Below are positions 17,184-26,458 of a stretch of 64,000 bases of DNA, piece after piece. The first letter of the stretch is position 1; every line of letters begins with the position of its first letter. The position numbers and the translations under genes were made by a program. Under the pieces are notes generated by a model. The model had not been told where the DNA came from. It did no database searches and saw only the letters and a program-made list of their open reading frames with translations. Source of the stretch: JAKRSE01 sp943369295 (GTDB lineage Bacteria > Armatimonadota > Fimbriimonadia > Fimbriimonadales > Fimbriimonadaceae); assembly GCA_943369295.1 (NCBI GenBank), contig CALRMU020000002.1, positions 682,001 to 746,000 on the forward strand, read 5' to 3'.

Positions 17184-17792
17184 ATGCAACTATTGATGGC
17201 CACTTTCCGAGAAGCCGCAGAGAACCGACGTTCTATTCGCAAGTACACAGATGCAGTCGTGCCGCAGGAGCATTTGACCGAGATCCTTCGGCTGGCGAGC
17301 TTGGCCCCTTCGCCTTGGAACATTCAGCCCTGGCGCGTGGTGGTGGTTCAGGACCCAGAAGTCAAAGCCAAGCTGACCGAAGCCGCCTACGGACAGCCCC
17401 AGGTGGGCAGCGCCTCGGCCGTCTTCGTGATCTACACCGATATGGCCGATGCTTTGGGCAATCTTGATGAAATCATTCATCCCGGGTTTGGCGAAGCGGC
17501 TGGCGGTGTGAAGGCTGGAATCGAAAAGCATTTTGGTGCCTATACTCCCGAGGATCTGACTTGGTGGGGTAGAGCTCAGGGCTACTCTTTCATGTCCTTT
17601 CTGCTCCTCGCCGCATCTTCTTTGGGCTACGGCACCAGCCCCATGCTGGGCTTCGATCCAGCCAAGGTCAAGGAGCTTCTTGGCCTACCCGAAGGCGCTT
17701 CTGTTCCTGCGATCGTTTCTATCGGTGTTCCAGATGAAGATGGTTTCCCCACCTTCCGCCACTCATTGGATCGATTTGTTGACTGGAAGTAA
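17184..17792 (+). CDS. Nitroreductase family FMN oxidoreductase
   Basis: From the ATG at 17184 the protein has 202 residues; the ATG at 17196 (198 residues) is equally plausible. The nitroreductase pattern is clear: RRSIRKYTDAVVP (FMN phosphate contacts), LASLAPSPWNIQPWRVVVV, and GYGTSPMLGFDPAKVKELLG with IVSIGVPDE. Such enzymes use FMN and NAD(P)H to reduce nitro compounds, quinones or enones; the natural substrate is unknown. It is followed by a clear intrinsic terminator. Confidence 0.9.
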   Translation: MQLLMATFREAAENRRSIRKYTDAVVPQEHLTEILRLASLAPSPWNIQPWRVVVVQDPEVKAKLTEAAYGQPQVGSASAVFVIYTDMADALGNLDEIIHPGFGEAAGGVKAGIEKHFGAYTPEDLTWWGRAQGYSFMSFLLLAASSLGYGTSPMLGFDPAKVKELLGLPEGASVPAIVSIGVPDEDGFPTFRHSLDRFVDWK

Positions 17793-17813
17793 GTCTGCTC
17801 TTGAAGTTTGTCT

Positions 17814-17850
17814 GCCCGGTCGAGCAAGGCTCGGCCGGGCTCACTTTTGT
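17814..17850 (+). terminator. Intrinsic terminator after the nitroreductase gene
   Basis: A GC-rich hairpin (GCCCGG-t-CGAGC, loop AAG, GCTCG-GCCGGGC, 17814-17840) is followed by a T-rich run (cacttttgtctctttt). It lies 22 bp after the stop codon. Confidence 0.8.
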
Positions 17851-17933
17851 CTCTTTTAAGTTCGCATCCTTATTGCGAGCCATACGGTAAACACCTAATG
17901 GGCTAGAGCCTTGGCTCTGAACTTTGAACACAG

Positions 17934-18176
17934 ATGCAAAATCGCTGGATTTACAAGAAAATTGAGTACAAGGATGACAGTGGCTTCTTTGAGTTCAAAA
18001 AGGCGGTGCCAGATGAGGAACAGCTCCGGAGCGCTATGGATGACATTGTGGCTTCGGCAAATTTAGGGGGCTGGACTATAACGGCCCTGACATATCTTCC
18101 ACACGAAAAATTTATGGGTGGGTCCGGATCGTTTCTTGCGGGAGTGACAATTGTAGCGACTCTCAGCAAGCCTTGA
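17934..18176 (+). CDS. Small hypothetical protein
   Basis: This 80-residue protein has a start at the ATG at 17934, with no convincing ribosome binding site. It has the look of a small DUF4177-type protein: RWIYKKIEYKDDSGFFEFKK at the start, a middle helix, then GGWTITALTYLP and a hydrophobic C-terminal strand (FLAGVTIVATLSK). It has no signal peptide or membrane helix. Function is unknown. Confidence 0.5.
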   Translation: MQNRWIYKKIEYKDDSGFFEFKKAVPDEEQLRSAMDDIVASANLGGWTITALTYLPHEKFMGGSGSFLAGVTIVATLSKP

Positions 18177-18526
18177 GTCTGCTGGTTTTGAACTCGTGGC
18201 CCGGTTGTGGCGAAGCCTCAGCCGGGTGACCATCGGTCATCATCGACCGGCTAAACGATTGAGCGCGGCTCACCTGGCTGAACGACCGCGTCGTACAACC
18301 AGGCCACGGATTGTCAAAAACTCAGATCTCCGGGGCTGTCCTGCGGACCATCCCCGGCCACTCGGTCTCACTAATTGACCGGTTTTGGGTGGCAGGGGCA
18401 TCGCCCCTGAACAGAAAATTCTAAATCACTCTCGCCCGCTCCAAGTAAAGCTTGAATGCCAGCAAATAAGTCCGGCCCACTATCCCCCCCGTTAAATCCT
18501 CCCCTCCCGGTATCCTCTTGGCAGGC
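18177..18526. other. Noncoding spacer upstream of sucC with short inverted repeats
   Basis: The 350-bp stretch has no credible gene. It contains several GC-rich inverted repeats: a CCGGTTG/CAGCCGG type near 18200, a CCGGGGCTG...CCATCCCCGG type near 18330 that resembles one at about 55460, and the CAGGGGC hairpin at 18393. It presumably also holds the sucC promoter, which I could not place with confidence. Confidence 0.5.
18393..18409. repeat. Isolated copy of the CAGGGGC hairpin repeat (type D)
   Basis: GGGTGG followed by CAGGGGC-atc-GCCCCTG and GAAC matches the type D element of the array at 48.1-49.3 kb (48508 and 48866), 30 kb away. The flanking TTTTGGGTGG and the following TGAAC are also shared. 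Confidence 0.8.
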
Positions 18527-19675
18527 ATGAAGCTTCACGAGTATCAGTCCAAAGACCTTCTGGCAGCGCACGGCGTTCCCGTGCCAGGTGGGAGGGTTAC
18601 CAGCGATCCCGAGGAAGCGCGTGCCATCGCTGAAGAGCTTGGCGGCAAGTGCGTGGTCAAGGCCCAGGTTCTTATGGGCGGACGAGGCAAGGCTGGTGGA
18701 GTCAAGCTTTTTGATGATGCCGATTCGGCAGCAGCCTTCACCAAAGATCTCATCGGCAAGCGATTGATCAGCTACCAGAATCCTGCTGGAATGATCGTCG
18801 AAAAGGTTTTGGTCGGCGAACTGGTCGACATTCAGGAGGAGTACTACCTCTCCGTTCTGCTCGACCGAGCTTCACGAGTCCTCGTTGTCATGATCTCTGC
18901 CGAAGGCGGCATGGAGATCGAAGAGGTCGCAGAAAAGAACCCCGAAGCCATCGTCCGATTGGCTGTCGATCCCGCCTGGGGACTAGATGACTACCAGGTG
19001 AGAGAGGCTCTTATCAAGGCAAAGATCCCCGCCAAGGCTCACAGACAGATGGTTCCCATGATCAAGAGTTTGGTGGCCGCCTACCTTGAAAGTGATGCCG
19101 ATCTGATCGAAATCAACCCCTGTGCCTGGACTCCTGACGGCAAACTCGTGGCTGCCGATGCAAAGGTCTCTATCGACGACAACGCTTTGTTTAGGCACAG
19201 CGACTACCAGGCCACGGCGGCCGATGCCGCCGAAGATCCTCTGGAAGCAGAGGCTGCCGAATTCGGCATTGCCTACGTCAAGCTCGGAGGCGAGATTGGA
19301 ATCATCGGAAACGGTGCTGGCCTCGTCATGTGCTCCTTGGACGAAGTTAATAAGGCTGGCGGCAAGCCTGCCAACTTCTGCGACGTCGGAGGAGGAGCCT
19401 CGGCCGAGAGGGTCAAGACCTGCGTCGAAATCGTCCTCAAGGACCCCAACGTCAAGGGGCTTTTGATCAACATCTTTGGTGGAATCACCCGTGGCGACCA
19501 AGTAGCCATGGGTCTTCTTCAGGCATTCGAGCAGCTTGATATCAACGTTCCTGTCGTCGCCAGATTGGATGGCACGGCAAGGGAAGAGGGATTGGCACTT
19601 CTTGTTGGTTCAAAGATCATCGGTGCTGCCACCATGCAGGAAGCAGCCGCCAAGATCGTTTCCCTGACCCGGTAA
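18527..19675 (+). CDS. sucC: Succinate-CoA ligase (ADP/GDP-forming) subunit beta
   Basis: From the ATG at 18527 the protein has 382 residues, a normal SucC length. The N-terminus MKLHEYQSKDLLAAHGVPVP, the ATP-grasp (VVKAQVLMGGRGKAGGVKL, EINPCAWTPDGKL), and GGITRGDQVAMGLL in the CoA-ligase domain are all intact. It forms succinyl-CoA synthetase with SucD in the citric acid cycle. sucD normally follows sucC, but here a terminator and the convergent fliD gene follow, so the alpha subunit must be encoded elsewhere. It is a single-gene unit. Confidence 0.95.
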   Translation: MKLHEYQSKDLLAAHGVPVPGGRVTSDPEEARAIAEELGGKCVVKAQVLMGGRGKAGGVKLFDDADSAAAFTKDLIGKRLISYQNPAGMIVEKVLVGELVDIQEEYYLSVLLDRASRVLVVMISAEGGMEIEEVAEKNPEAIVRLAVDPAWGLDDYQVREALIKAKIPAKAHRQMVPMIKSLVAAYLESDADLIEINPCAWTPDGKLVAADAKVSIDDNALFRHSDYQATAADAAEDPLEAEAAEFGIAYVKLGGEIGIIGNGAGLVMCSLDEVNKAGGKPANFCDVGGGASAERVKTCVEIVLKDPNVKGLLINIFGGITRGDQVAMGLLQAFEQLDINVPVVARLDGTAREEGLALLVGSKIIGAATMQEAAAKIVSLTR

Positions 19676-19694
19676 TCCAAAGAAGGAAACATAG

Positions 19695-19734
19695 AAAGAG
19701 TCCAAGGCAGAAATGCCCTGGACTCTTTTGTTTT
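19695..19734. terminator. Intrinsic terminator between sucC and fliD
   Basis: The stem AAAGAGTCCA/TGGACTCTTT, extended inside by GGCA/TGCC with a GAAA loop, is followed by TTTTGTTTT on the plus strand (to about 19734). It lies 20 bp after sucC and 13 bp before the fliD stop codon, and may serve both convergent genes. Confidence 0.85.
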
Positions 19735-19747
19735 GCCCCGCCGCAGA

Positions 19748-21637
19748 TTAACTTCTTTGGCCAGACATAAAGTTCGAGAGCATGCTGCCTTGGCTCTGGA
19801 ACTTCGACATGGATTCTTCCATGAGGGCAAACCGCTTGCGAAGAGCATCTTCCTTTAAGGTCAAAGATGTGTTGATTCGGGCAATTCGGTCATCCATATC
19901 TTCCAGCTGAGTCTGGATTGATTTATCCATTGCCGTTAGAAGACCATTCACCGAATCGGTGAATGAGAACATGGCATCAGTCATTTGATTGGCGATGCCC
20001 TGCGAGAAGCTGATCGTGCCGATGTTCCCGGTGGAAGAACCACTGATCATCACCTGCAGGCCCTCAACGTTCGTACCGACATTGCCCATCAAAAACTGAC
20101 CCGTGCCAGTTGATGCTTTGCCGTCAATCGTGCCCTGGACATCCAGCCCGGTTGTGATCGAGAGGCCAGTCGTTCCGATCCCCGAATTGCTTGTGCCGCC
20201 CGCTTGGTCCGAAGTGACTGAAAAAGCTCCACCTGCTCCAAATCGTCTCGATTCGATTTTAAGCTTGCCATCGTTATCAAGGCTTGCCGAGACAAAGTCT
20301 CTCAATCGTGAGTCGTTATTGATCTGGCTGACCAGGTCGCCAGCACTGCCGGCATTGGTGGTCAGAAGCACGGACTTGCCACCAAAGACGGATCCACCAA
20401 AGGTCAGAACTTCGCCTCCGCCTGAGTTGGTGGTCTGGGCGACTGCCGCTGTTCCAACTGATTTCGTGGCAGCCTGGGTGATGTTGACCTGGAAGGTGCC
20501 AGCACTGGTCTTGGTCGAACTCGTTACGTAACGGACTGAAGAATTTGAACCGGTACCCGAAGCTGCCATAACCTTAGAAACGGCATCGGGGTTGCTGGCA
20601 ATGGCGGTAGAAAAGGCCGATTCATCAAAGGTCACTCGGCCATCCTCATCAAGGCTGAAGCCAAGCTGAGTGAGGTTCTTGATCGTTCCGGTTCCGACTG
20701 ATCTCAAGAGAACATCGTTCATCGATGTTTCAACCTGAGCCGCAGTGGTGTTGCCAAACAAGGGGCCAGATTTATAGGATTCTGAGTCAAACGCGCTGTT
20801 CTGGCGGATAAAGTCGATAACCGAGTTAAAGGAATCCCTAAACTCCCTCAGTTTTGATTTTAGAGCCTCAGAATCCTTGGCGATCGAGAGAGTTGATTTC
20901 TGCGACCCGTCGATGTTCGCCTTTTTCAGCGTCAAGGTTGAGCCGGGAATGACATCGCTGATCTCGTTCTTTGATGAAGTGAGACCCAACCCGTCAAGTT
21001 CAAACTCTGCATCCTGGGCGGCCAAAATCTCTGTCGCGATTCCACCCAAAGTGGAAAGCGCAGTTCCGCTCACGCTCTCTAAAGCGATCTCGCTGCCCGC
21101 ACCAGATTCCTTAGCGGTAAGCGTGAGGTAGGCCTTGCCGGCACCACCATTGATCAAGCTCGCCGTCACGCCAGCGTCAGAACCGTTGATTTTTCCGGCA
21201 ATTGACGAAAGACTGTCGGTTGCTTCGACCGTAATCGATTTGCCATTCACCTTAAAGACCCCAGTCTGCGCCAGGGCATCTGTGGTGCTGCTCTGGGCAG
21301 TGCTTGAGATCTTATGAGCCTGGGCCAGCTTAAAGACCTTGAGCTCGTAAGTGCCTTCAATCGCAGTCGAAGAAGCTGATAGGGTCGCTGTCTCGGCAGT
21401 CGAGGAGTTCGCAGTGAGGGGGTTGAAGGTCGAGGCCTGATTCAATCCGCTCAGGGCAGATGTAAAGGACGTAATTCGGCTTCGGAAGCCACTGTAGACA
21501 CTCTGATCCTGCGTCAGCAGAGCCTGCTGCCGTTGAATACGCTGAATCGGAATCTTTTCCAGGTTCATCAACTGGCCGACAATCCCGTTGATGTCGAGAC
21601 CAGAACTCAATCCGGAAAAGGTAATTCCTTGGCTCAT
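19748..21637 (-). CDS. fliD: Flagellar hook-associated protein 2 (filament cap)
   Basis: I choose the ATG at 21637 (629 residues), which has a strong ribosome binding site (AAAGGAGC, 5 bases before the ATG) and starts the family N-terminus ITFSGLSSGLDINGIVGQLM. The N-terminal FliD_N domain, a variable middle rich in S, T, G and N, and the C-terminal coiled coil (FTDSVNGLLTAMDKS, MDDRIARINTSLTLKEDALR) are present. FliD caps the growing flagellar filament and is exported by the type III apparatus. It is the last gene of the cheW-cheA-HDOD-fliD unit, 10 bp after the HDOD gene. Confidence 0.93.
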   Translation of the reverse strand: MSQGITFSGLSSGLDINGIVGQLMNLEKIPIQRIQRQQALLTQDQSVYSGFRSRITSFTSALSGLNQASTFNPLTANSSTAETATLSASSTAIEGTYELKVFKLAQAHKISSTAQSSTTDALAQTGVFKVNGKSITVEATDSLSSIAGKINGSDAGVTASLINGGAGKAYLTLTAKESGAGSEIALESVSGTALSTLGGIATEILAAQDAEFELDGLGLTSSKNEISDVIPGSTLTLKKANIDGSQKSTLSIAKDSEALKSKLREFRDSFNSVIDFIRQNSAFDSESYKSGPLFGNTTAAQVETSMNDVLLRSVGTGTIKNLTQLGFSLDEDGRVTFDESAFSTAIASNPDAVSKVMAASGTGSNSSVRYVTSSTKTSAGTFQVNITQAATKSVGTAAVAQTTNSGGGEVLTFGGSVFGGKSVLLTTNAGSAGDLVSQINNDSRLRDFVSASLDNDGKLKIESRRFGAGGAFSVTSDQAGGTSNSGIGTTGLSITTGLDVQGTIDGKASTGTGQFLMGNVGTNVEGLQVMISGSSTGNIGTISFSQGIANQMTDAMFSFTDSVNGLLTAMDKSIQTQLEDMDDRIARINTSLTLKEDALRKRFALMEESMSKFQSQGSMLSNFMSGQRS

Positions 21638-21647
21638 CTGCGCTCCT

Positions 21648-22517
21648 TTACAAAATTCCGAGCATGTTCTTCGCCTGCTCAACCGAGGCGGTCATCTTCT
21701 GTTTGATCTCCTCGTAGTCATCCGTTGAGAATCCAGCCCAATCGGCTGCTCTCGAAAGGATGGGCGTCTTCAAACCAACAAAGGCTTGATCAGAAATCGA
21801 ATCCGAAAGAATGTCGGCGATGTGGACGATGTATTCCTGAACCGGTTCGCCAGGGCTGAAGTCTCCGTCATGAGCCTTGATCATGGCGATCAGCTCGGGG
21901 GGGAAGTTCCATCGTTCGGCCAGCTCTGCACCGAGTTCAGCGTGGCTGGCACCCAGAACCTTCTGCTCTACCAGCCTCAAAGGCAGGTGACGGTTCAGAG
22001 ATTCCTTCATTACCTGCTGGTAGGGCAGGTTGAACAAAGTCATAAGGAAAAGTCGACCGATGTCATGCAGCAGGCCGCCGATGTAGGCGATCTCAATGTC
22101 ATGCCTGGCCAGCCCTTTTCGTCGAGCAATAAGCTCGGCGCAGGTGCCAGAAGCAAAACTGTGCTGCCAGAACAGGGTCTGGACTTCTTGAATTCGAGGA
22201 TTGCTTGAACCCAAGGCGTTAAGCACGCCAAGGCTCATGGCCAAGTTGCGGACCTGCTGAAAACCAAGGATGGCGACAGCGTGAGAAATGTTGGTGATCT
22301 GCCGGGGAAGACCAAAGTAGGCAGAGTTCACAACTTTCAGCACCTTCGTGGCCAAAGCCGGGTCCTGACTGAGAAGCACTTCGATGTCGTGAGTCGTCAC
22401 GCCCTCGCGATCGGTGGCACGGATGACCTCCATGATCACCGCCGGCATGGCCGGCAGATCGACCATCGCCTTCTCAATGTATCGCCTGAGCAGAAAACTC
22501 TCAGACCTTAACGCCAT
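21648..22517 (-). CDS. HDOD domain signalling protein
   Basis: This 289-residue protein has an HDOD domain over about residues 15-215: VDLPAMPAVIMEVIRAT, LLSQDPALATKVLKVVNSAYFG, ISHAVAILGFQQVRNLAMSLGV and YIGGLLHDIGRLFLM. HDOD proteins are HD-GYP relatives without the full metal site and act as regulators of c-di-GMP, chemotaxis or the cell cycle through protein contacts. It lies between cheA (43 bp upstream) and fliD (10 bp downstream) on the same strand, so a role in motility control is likely but inferred. Confidence 0.9.
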   Translation of the reverse strand: MALRSESFLLRRYIEKAMVDLPAMPAVIMEVIRATDREGVTTHDIEVLLSQDPALATKVLKVVNSAYFGLPRQITNISHAVAILGFQQVRNLAMSLGVLNALGSSNPRIQEVQTLFWQHSFASGTCAELIARRKGLARHDIEIAYIGGLLHDIGRLFLMTLFNLPYQQVMKESLNRHLPLRLVEQKVLGASHAELGAELAERWNFPPELIAMIKAHDGDFSPGEPVQEYIVHIADILSDSISDQAFVGLKTPILSRAADWAGFSTDDYEEIKQKMTASVEQAKNMLGIL

Positions 22518-22560
22518 GACTCCTCCATGATTTTGTCTTCCCTACCTTGTGTTATCGGCA

Positions 22561-24609
22561 TTAGGCAGCCAAAGCTGAAGAGACGTCCACAATCAACGCC
22601 ACTCTGCCATCGCCCAGAATCGTTGCTCCGCTGATTCCCTTCAGCTCGCCAACGAACCCACTAAGCGATTTAATGACCACTTCCTGTTCACCTACCAAGT
22701 CCTGGACCACCAGGCCCACCCTGCTTTCAGCAAGTCCTACGATCACCACGTAGCCGGGCTTGTCCGATGCCTTGGCTCCTCCTTCAAATAGGTGGGGCAG
22801 CCTTACCAAGGGTGTCGTCACTCCGCGAAGCAGAATGACTTCCTTTTGGTTGATAGACTGCACTTCCTCTTCTTTGAAAAAGAGCGTTTCTACAACACTG
22901 CCCAAGGGCAGTACAAAAACATTTCCATCTTCACGGACCAATAGCCCACGAATGATTGCCAGGGTCAAGGGAAGCCGAAGCGTAAAGGTGCTGCCCTCTC
23001 CAACCTTCGAATCGACATCAATCATGCCTCCCAGCTTTTGAAGGTTAGATCGGACGATGTCCATGCCGACGCCTCGGCCAGAAACCTCGCTGACTTCTTT
23101 GGCGGTGCTGAAACCGCTTCCGAAGATAAGATGCAGGGCCTCTCGGTCGCTCATCTTGTCGGCCTGATCCTGAGTCAGTCTGCCCGTCTCGACGGCCTTA
23201 GCCTTCAATCGGTTGGGATCAATGCCACGGCCATCATCCTTGATTTCGATGACCATGTGGTTTTCTTGATGTGAAGCTTTGACTGTGACTGTTCCAGTGC
23301 GGGGCTTGCCGGAAGCCTCTCGCTGGTCAGGAAGCTCAATTCCGTGGTCCAGCGAGTTCCTAATCAGGTGGAGAAGGGGGTCACCGATTACCTCGATCAC
23401 GCTTCGGTCTAGTTCGGTATTGCCGCCTTCAAGAACAAGGTTGATGTCCTTATCAAGCTTATGCGCCAAGTCTCGCACGACTCTCGGAAGACGGTTGAAG
23501 ACCACCTCGATGGGCAGCATTCTGGCCTTCATGATCTGGTCCTGAAGGTCGGTGCTGATTCTTCCAATGTGGCTTACTGTCTCGTTTAGCGCTTCGATGG
23601 CTGGGTGATTGGTGGCTGCCGAAAGCTCTGCCGCTACCTGGGCAATTCTTGTCCGGTCAATGACCAGCTCGCCGACCAGGTTCATTAAGGCATCCAGTCG
23701 AGCGACGTCGACTCGAATGGTCTGACCTGTTTCAGATTTCCTCTGCTGCGCTTCTGGCTTGACTTCTGCCTGGGCTTTAACGAGGTTTTCGTTCACCTGG
23801 AGTTCAAGCTTCGGGGCCGAATCCTGCGGGGCTTGGGTCTGCTCTTCGGGTTTCGGAGTCTGCCAGGGCTGAACCTCGACGCTTTCGATTTCAGAAATCT
23901 CTTTGAAGAGACCTTCCGCTTCCTCAACCGCTCCATTGGAGTGGAAAACAAGCTCGAAAGCACTCTCAAACCGCTCTTCTTCCAAATCTTCTTGAGCTGG
24001 GTGGGTTGCCAAAAGTTCGCCCATCTGCTGGGCAACATTGATGGCCATAAAGACCCTGACGAACTTCATCGCACAGTCATCGGAAAGGACGATTTTTGCG
24101 TGGAGAACTGGGGAATCTTCGGAAGCAAGCTCCAAAGCAGGCCAGAGATCTGGGGCGATGGAGGTTGACTGAGGAGCAGAAGAGACGGCAGATTTTTTGC
24201 CAGTCAAAGCTGGGGAGACCCCGCTTTGCAGCCTCTGCAGCTCAATGACCAGCGCTTTGGTTTCTACTTGACCATCACCCTGTCCGGCACTGATCGAGTC
24301 CTTCATCTGAGCCAAGGTGTCGATGCATGAAAGAAGGCAGTCTGCGGAATCGAGAGTGACAGCAAGCTGTCCAGACCGTAGGAGGTCCAGAACATTTTCC
24401 ATCTCGTGGGTCAGCTCGGCAAAATGGCTGAAGCCCATGGCCCTGCTGCTGCCCTTGAGGGTGTGGGCAGCCCTGAAAATGGCTTGGAGCCTTTCGTCGC
24501 TGGGATCAGATTCCAGCTTCAAGGTTTCCTGTTCAAGGGTCTCCAGCTGCTCATCGGCCTCTTGCAGAAAGAGGTCGAGGTACTGGTTCATGTCTTGGTT
24601 CTGACTCAT
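22561..24609 (-). CDS. cheA: Chemotaxis histidine kinase CheA
   Basis: This is a full-length CheA (682 residues). It has an N-terminal HPt domain with the phosphorylated H49 in AAHTLKGSSRAMGF, a receiver-binding-like region (about 160-265), the P3 dimerisation helices (VARLDALMNLVGELVIDRTR), a P4 kinase domain (NSLDHGIELPDQR, DDGRGID, GSGFSTA and GRGVGMDIV), and a C-terminal CheW-like P5 domain ending near 680. It phosphorylates CheY/CheB in response to receptors. It lies 35 bp after cheW. No receptor, cheY, cheB or cheR gene is in the window. Confidence 0.96.
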   Translation of the reverse strand: MSQNQDMNQYLDLFLQEADEQLETLEQETLKLESDPSDERLQAIFRAAHTLKGSSRAMGFSHFAELTHEMENVLDLLRSGQLAVTLDSADCLLSCIDTLAQMKDSISAGQGDGQVETKALVIELQRLQSGVSPALTGKKSAVSSAPQSTSIAPDLWPALELASEDSPVLHAKIVLSDDCAMKFVRVFMAINVAQQMGELLATHPAQEDLEEERFESAFELVFHSNGAVEEAEGLFKEISEIESVEVQPWQTPKPEEQTQAPQDSAPKLELQVNENLVKAQAEVKPEAQQRKSETGQTIRVDVARLDALMNLVGELVIDRTRIAQVAAELSAATNHPAIEALNETVSHIGRISTDLQDQIMKARMLPIEVVFNRLPRVVRDLAHKLDKDINLVLEGGNTELDRSVIEVIGDPLLHLIRNSLDHGIELPDQREASGKPRTGTVTVKASHQENHMVIEIKDDGRGIDPNRLKAKAVETGRLTQDQADKMSDREALHLIFGSGFSTAKEVSEVSGRGVGMDIVRSNLQKLGGMIDVDSKVGEGSTFTLRLPLTLAIIRGLLVREDGNVFVLPLGSVVETLFFKEEEVQSINQKEVILLRGVTTPLVRLPHLFEGGAKASDKPGYVVIVGLAESRVGLVVQDLVGEQEVVIKSLSGFVGELKGISGATILGDGRVALIVDVSSALAA

Positions 24610-24644
24610 GATTGATGCTGCCCTTAAAAATGTTTCCTGGCGGT

Positions 24645-25100
24645 TTAGGCGGCCAAAGCCTGGTCGAGGTCAAGAAGGGTAAGGATTCGTCCGCTTCGCT
24701 GAGCCAGGCACCAAATGAACTCAGTTCCATCGCCCGTCACCGATTCAGGCGGGGTCTGAAGTTCGCTTTCTGGCAGGTTCAGCACCTCATTCACTGCATC
24801 AACAATGATTCCAATGCTTTCTCCTTCGAGGTTGACAACGACAATTCGACTGGCGTCTGTCTCTTCCGTCGACTCCATGCCGAGTCGAAGTCTCAAATCC
24901 ATGACAGGAATGGTTTTGCCGCGCAGATTGATAAGCCCCCTGATGTGAGCCTGAGTGCCGGGGACAGGAGTGACTTCCTTCAGACGGATGATCTCGTTGA
25001 CCCGAAAGATGTCGATGCCATAGGCCTCATCTCCCAAATGAAAAACGACCAGCTGATGGACAGCTTCGGTGGTTTGTGCTGAGCTCAGATCGTCCTGCAT
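24645..25100 (-). CDS. cheW: Chemotaxis coupling protein CheW
   Basis: This 151-residue single CheW domain contains LVVFHLGDEAYGIDIFRVNEIIR, PVPGTQAHIRGLINLRGKTIPVMDLR and a C-terminal LTLLDLDQAL. It links receptors to CheA. It is the first gene of the minus-strand cheW-cheA-HDOD-fliD run; the operon promoter should lie in the 188-bp gap before the divergent acr3-like gene. I could not fix a sigma-28 or sigma-70 box there with confidence. Confidence 0.93.
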   Translation of the reverse strand: MQDDLSSAQTTEAVHQLVVFHLGDEAYGIDIFRVNEIIRLKEVTPVPGTQAHIRGLINLRGKTIPVMDLRLRLGMESTEETDASRIVVVNLEGESIGIIVDAVNEVLNLPESELQTPPESVTGDGTEFIWCLAQRSGRILTLLDLDQALAA

Positions 25101-25288
25101 GGCGGCTTATCAGACTTATCGGCAGATTGCACTGAGAGCTTTACGGCTCCCAAGTTTTGCTGGGCAAAAATTTTCTTCTTTTCGGCACAGGTCATAAAAG
25201 TCTCTGATCCCTTTCAGTCGGCCCCTGGCCTTTATCCTTATAAATCGAGAAATCTAGATATGTGCTGGTAAGTTTGAAGTCGGCCTTT

Positions 25289-26374
25289 ATGTCGCAAGCG
25301 CATAAGAAGCAGCTCTCCTTTCTAGATCGCTACCTCACCCTTTGGATCTTTCTCGCCATGGGTTTGGGCGTAGCCATCGGATTCTTTCTGCCTGGCACCA
25401 AGGACTTCATCAATCAGTTCCAGGTGGGGACCACCAATATTCCTCTGGCTATCGGTCTGATTTTGATGATGTATCCCCCCCTGGCCAAGGTGCGATACGA
25501 AAGGCTCGGCGACGTGTTTAAGAATAAGAAGATACTGCTTGTTTCGCTGCTTCAGAACTGGGTGATCGGTCCGATTCTCATGTTTGCCTTGGCGGTTCTG
25601 CTATTGCCAGATAAGCCCGAATACATGACGGGTCTGATTCTGGTTGGCCTAGCCAGGTGCATTGCGATGGTGCTGGTTTGGAACGACTTGGCCGAAGGCG
25701 ACACCGATTACGCTGCCGGATTGGTGGCCTTTAACTCCATCTTTCAGGTCCTCTTTTTCGGGCTTTACGCCTGGGTTTTTATCACGGTTCTTCCGCCTCT
25801 CTTTGGCCTTTCTGGAGCGGTTGTTCCGATCTCAATCACAGAAATCTTCATCTCGGTGATGATCTATCTTGGCATTCCCTTCTTTACTGGAATGCTGACT
25901 CGGCTGATCGCTTTGAAGACGAAGGGGCAGGACTGGTACGAAAACAAGTTCCTTCCCAAAATCAGCCCCGTTACCTTGGTGGCCCTGCTGGCGACTATCG
26001 TCGTCATGTTCTCCTTCAAGGGTGAACTCATCGTCAAGGTGCCCCTCGATGTCTTCAGAATTGCCATTCCTCTGGCTCTTTACTTTGTGATCATGTTTTT
26101 GGTGAGCTTCTGGCTTGCTAAGAAGGCCGGGGCCGACTATGCAAAAACCGCCACCCTAGCCTTTACAGCCAGCGGCAACAATTTCGAGCTCGCCATCGCG
26201 GTTGCGATCTCGGTTTTTGGCATCAGTTCGGGCCAGGCTCTGGCTGCCGTGGTTGGCCCATTGGTGGAAGTTCCTGCTCTGATCGGGCTGGTGGCTGTTT
26301 CGCTTGCCTTTGGACGAAAGTTCTTTCCTCAGCACTTTCAAGCCCAGTCAGACGTGAAGAACGAAGGGGCGTAA
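25289..26374 (+). CDS. Acr3-type arsenite efflux permease (BASS superfamily)
   Basis: From the ATG at 25289 the protein has 361 residues; a GTG at 25262 would add nine. The N-terminus LSFLDRYLTLWIFLAMGLGV and the segment GLARCIAMVLVWNDLAEGDTDYA, which carries the conserved cysteine of Acr3 carriers, identify the family. About ten hydrophobic segments are visible, ending with the inner-repeat motif FTASGNNFELAIAVAI. It should export As(III) or antimonite using the proton gradient. No arsR, arsC or metalloregulator is adjacent, so its control is unclear. Confidence 0.9.
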   Translation: MSQAHKKQLSFLDRYLTLWIFLAMGLGVAIGFFLPGTKDFINQFQVGTTNIPLAIGLILMMYPPLAKVRYERLGDVFKNKKILLVSLLQNWVIGPILMFALAVLLLPDKPEYMTGLILVGLARCIAMVLVWNDLAEGDTDYAAGLVAFNSIFQVLFFGLYAWVFITVLPPLFGLSGAVVPISITEIFISVMIYLGIPFFTGMLTRLIALKTKGQDWYENKFLPKISPVTLVALLATIVVMFSFKGELIVKVPLDVFRIAIPLALYFVIMFLVSFWLAKKAGADYAKTATLAFTASGNNFELAIAVAISVFGISSGQALAAVVGPLVEVPALIGLVAVSLAFGRKFFPQHFQAQSDVKNEGA

Positions 26375-26458
26375 GCCGAAAGTTATCACAACTTACCCAG
26401 GCAAGGGGTCCGGGACCGCACAGTCTCGCGCGCTGCCGAGGTAAGTTTCGAGACCGCC

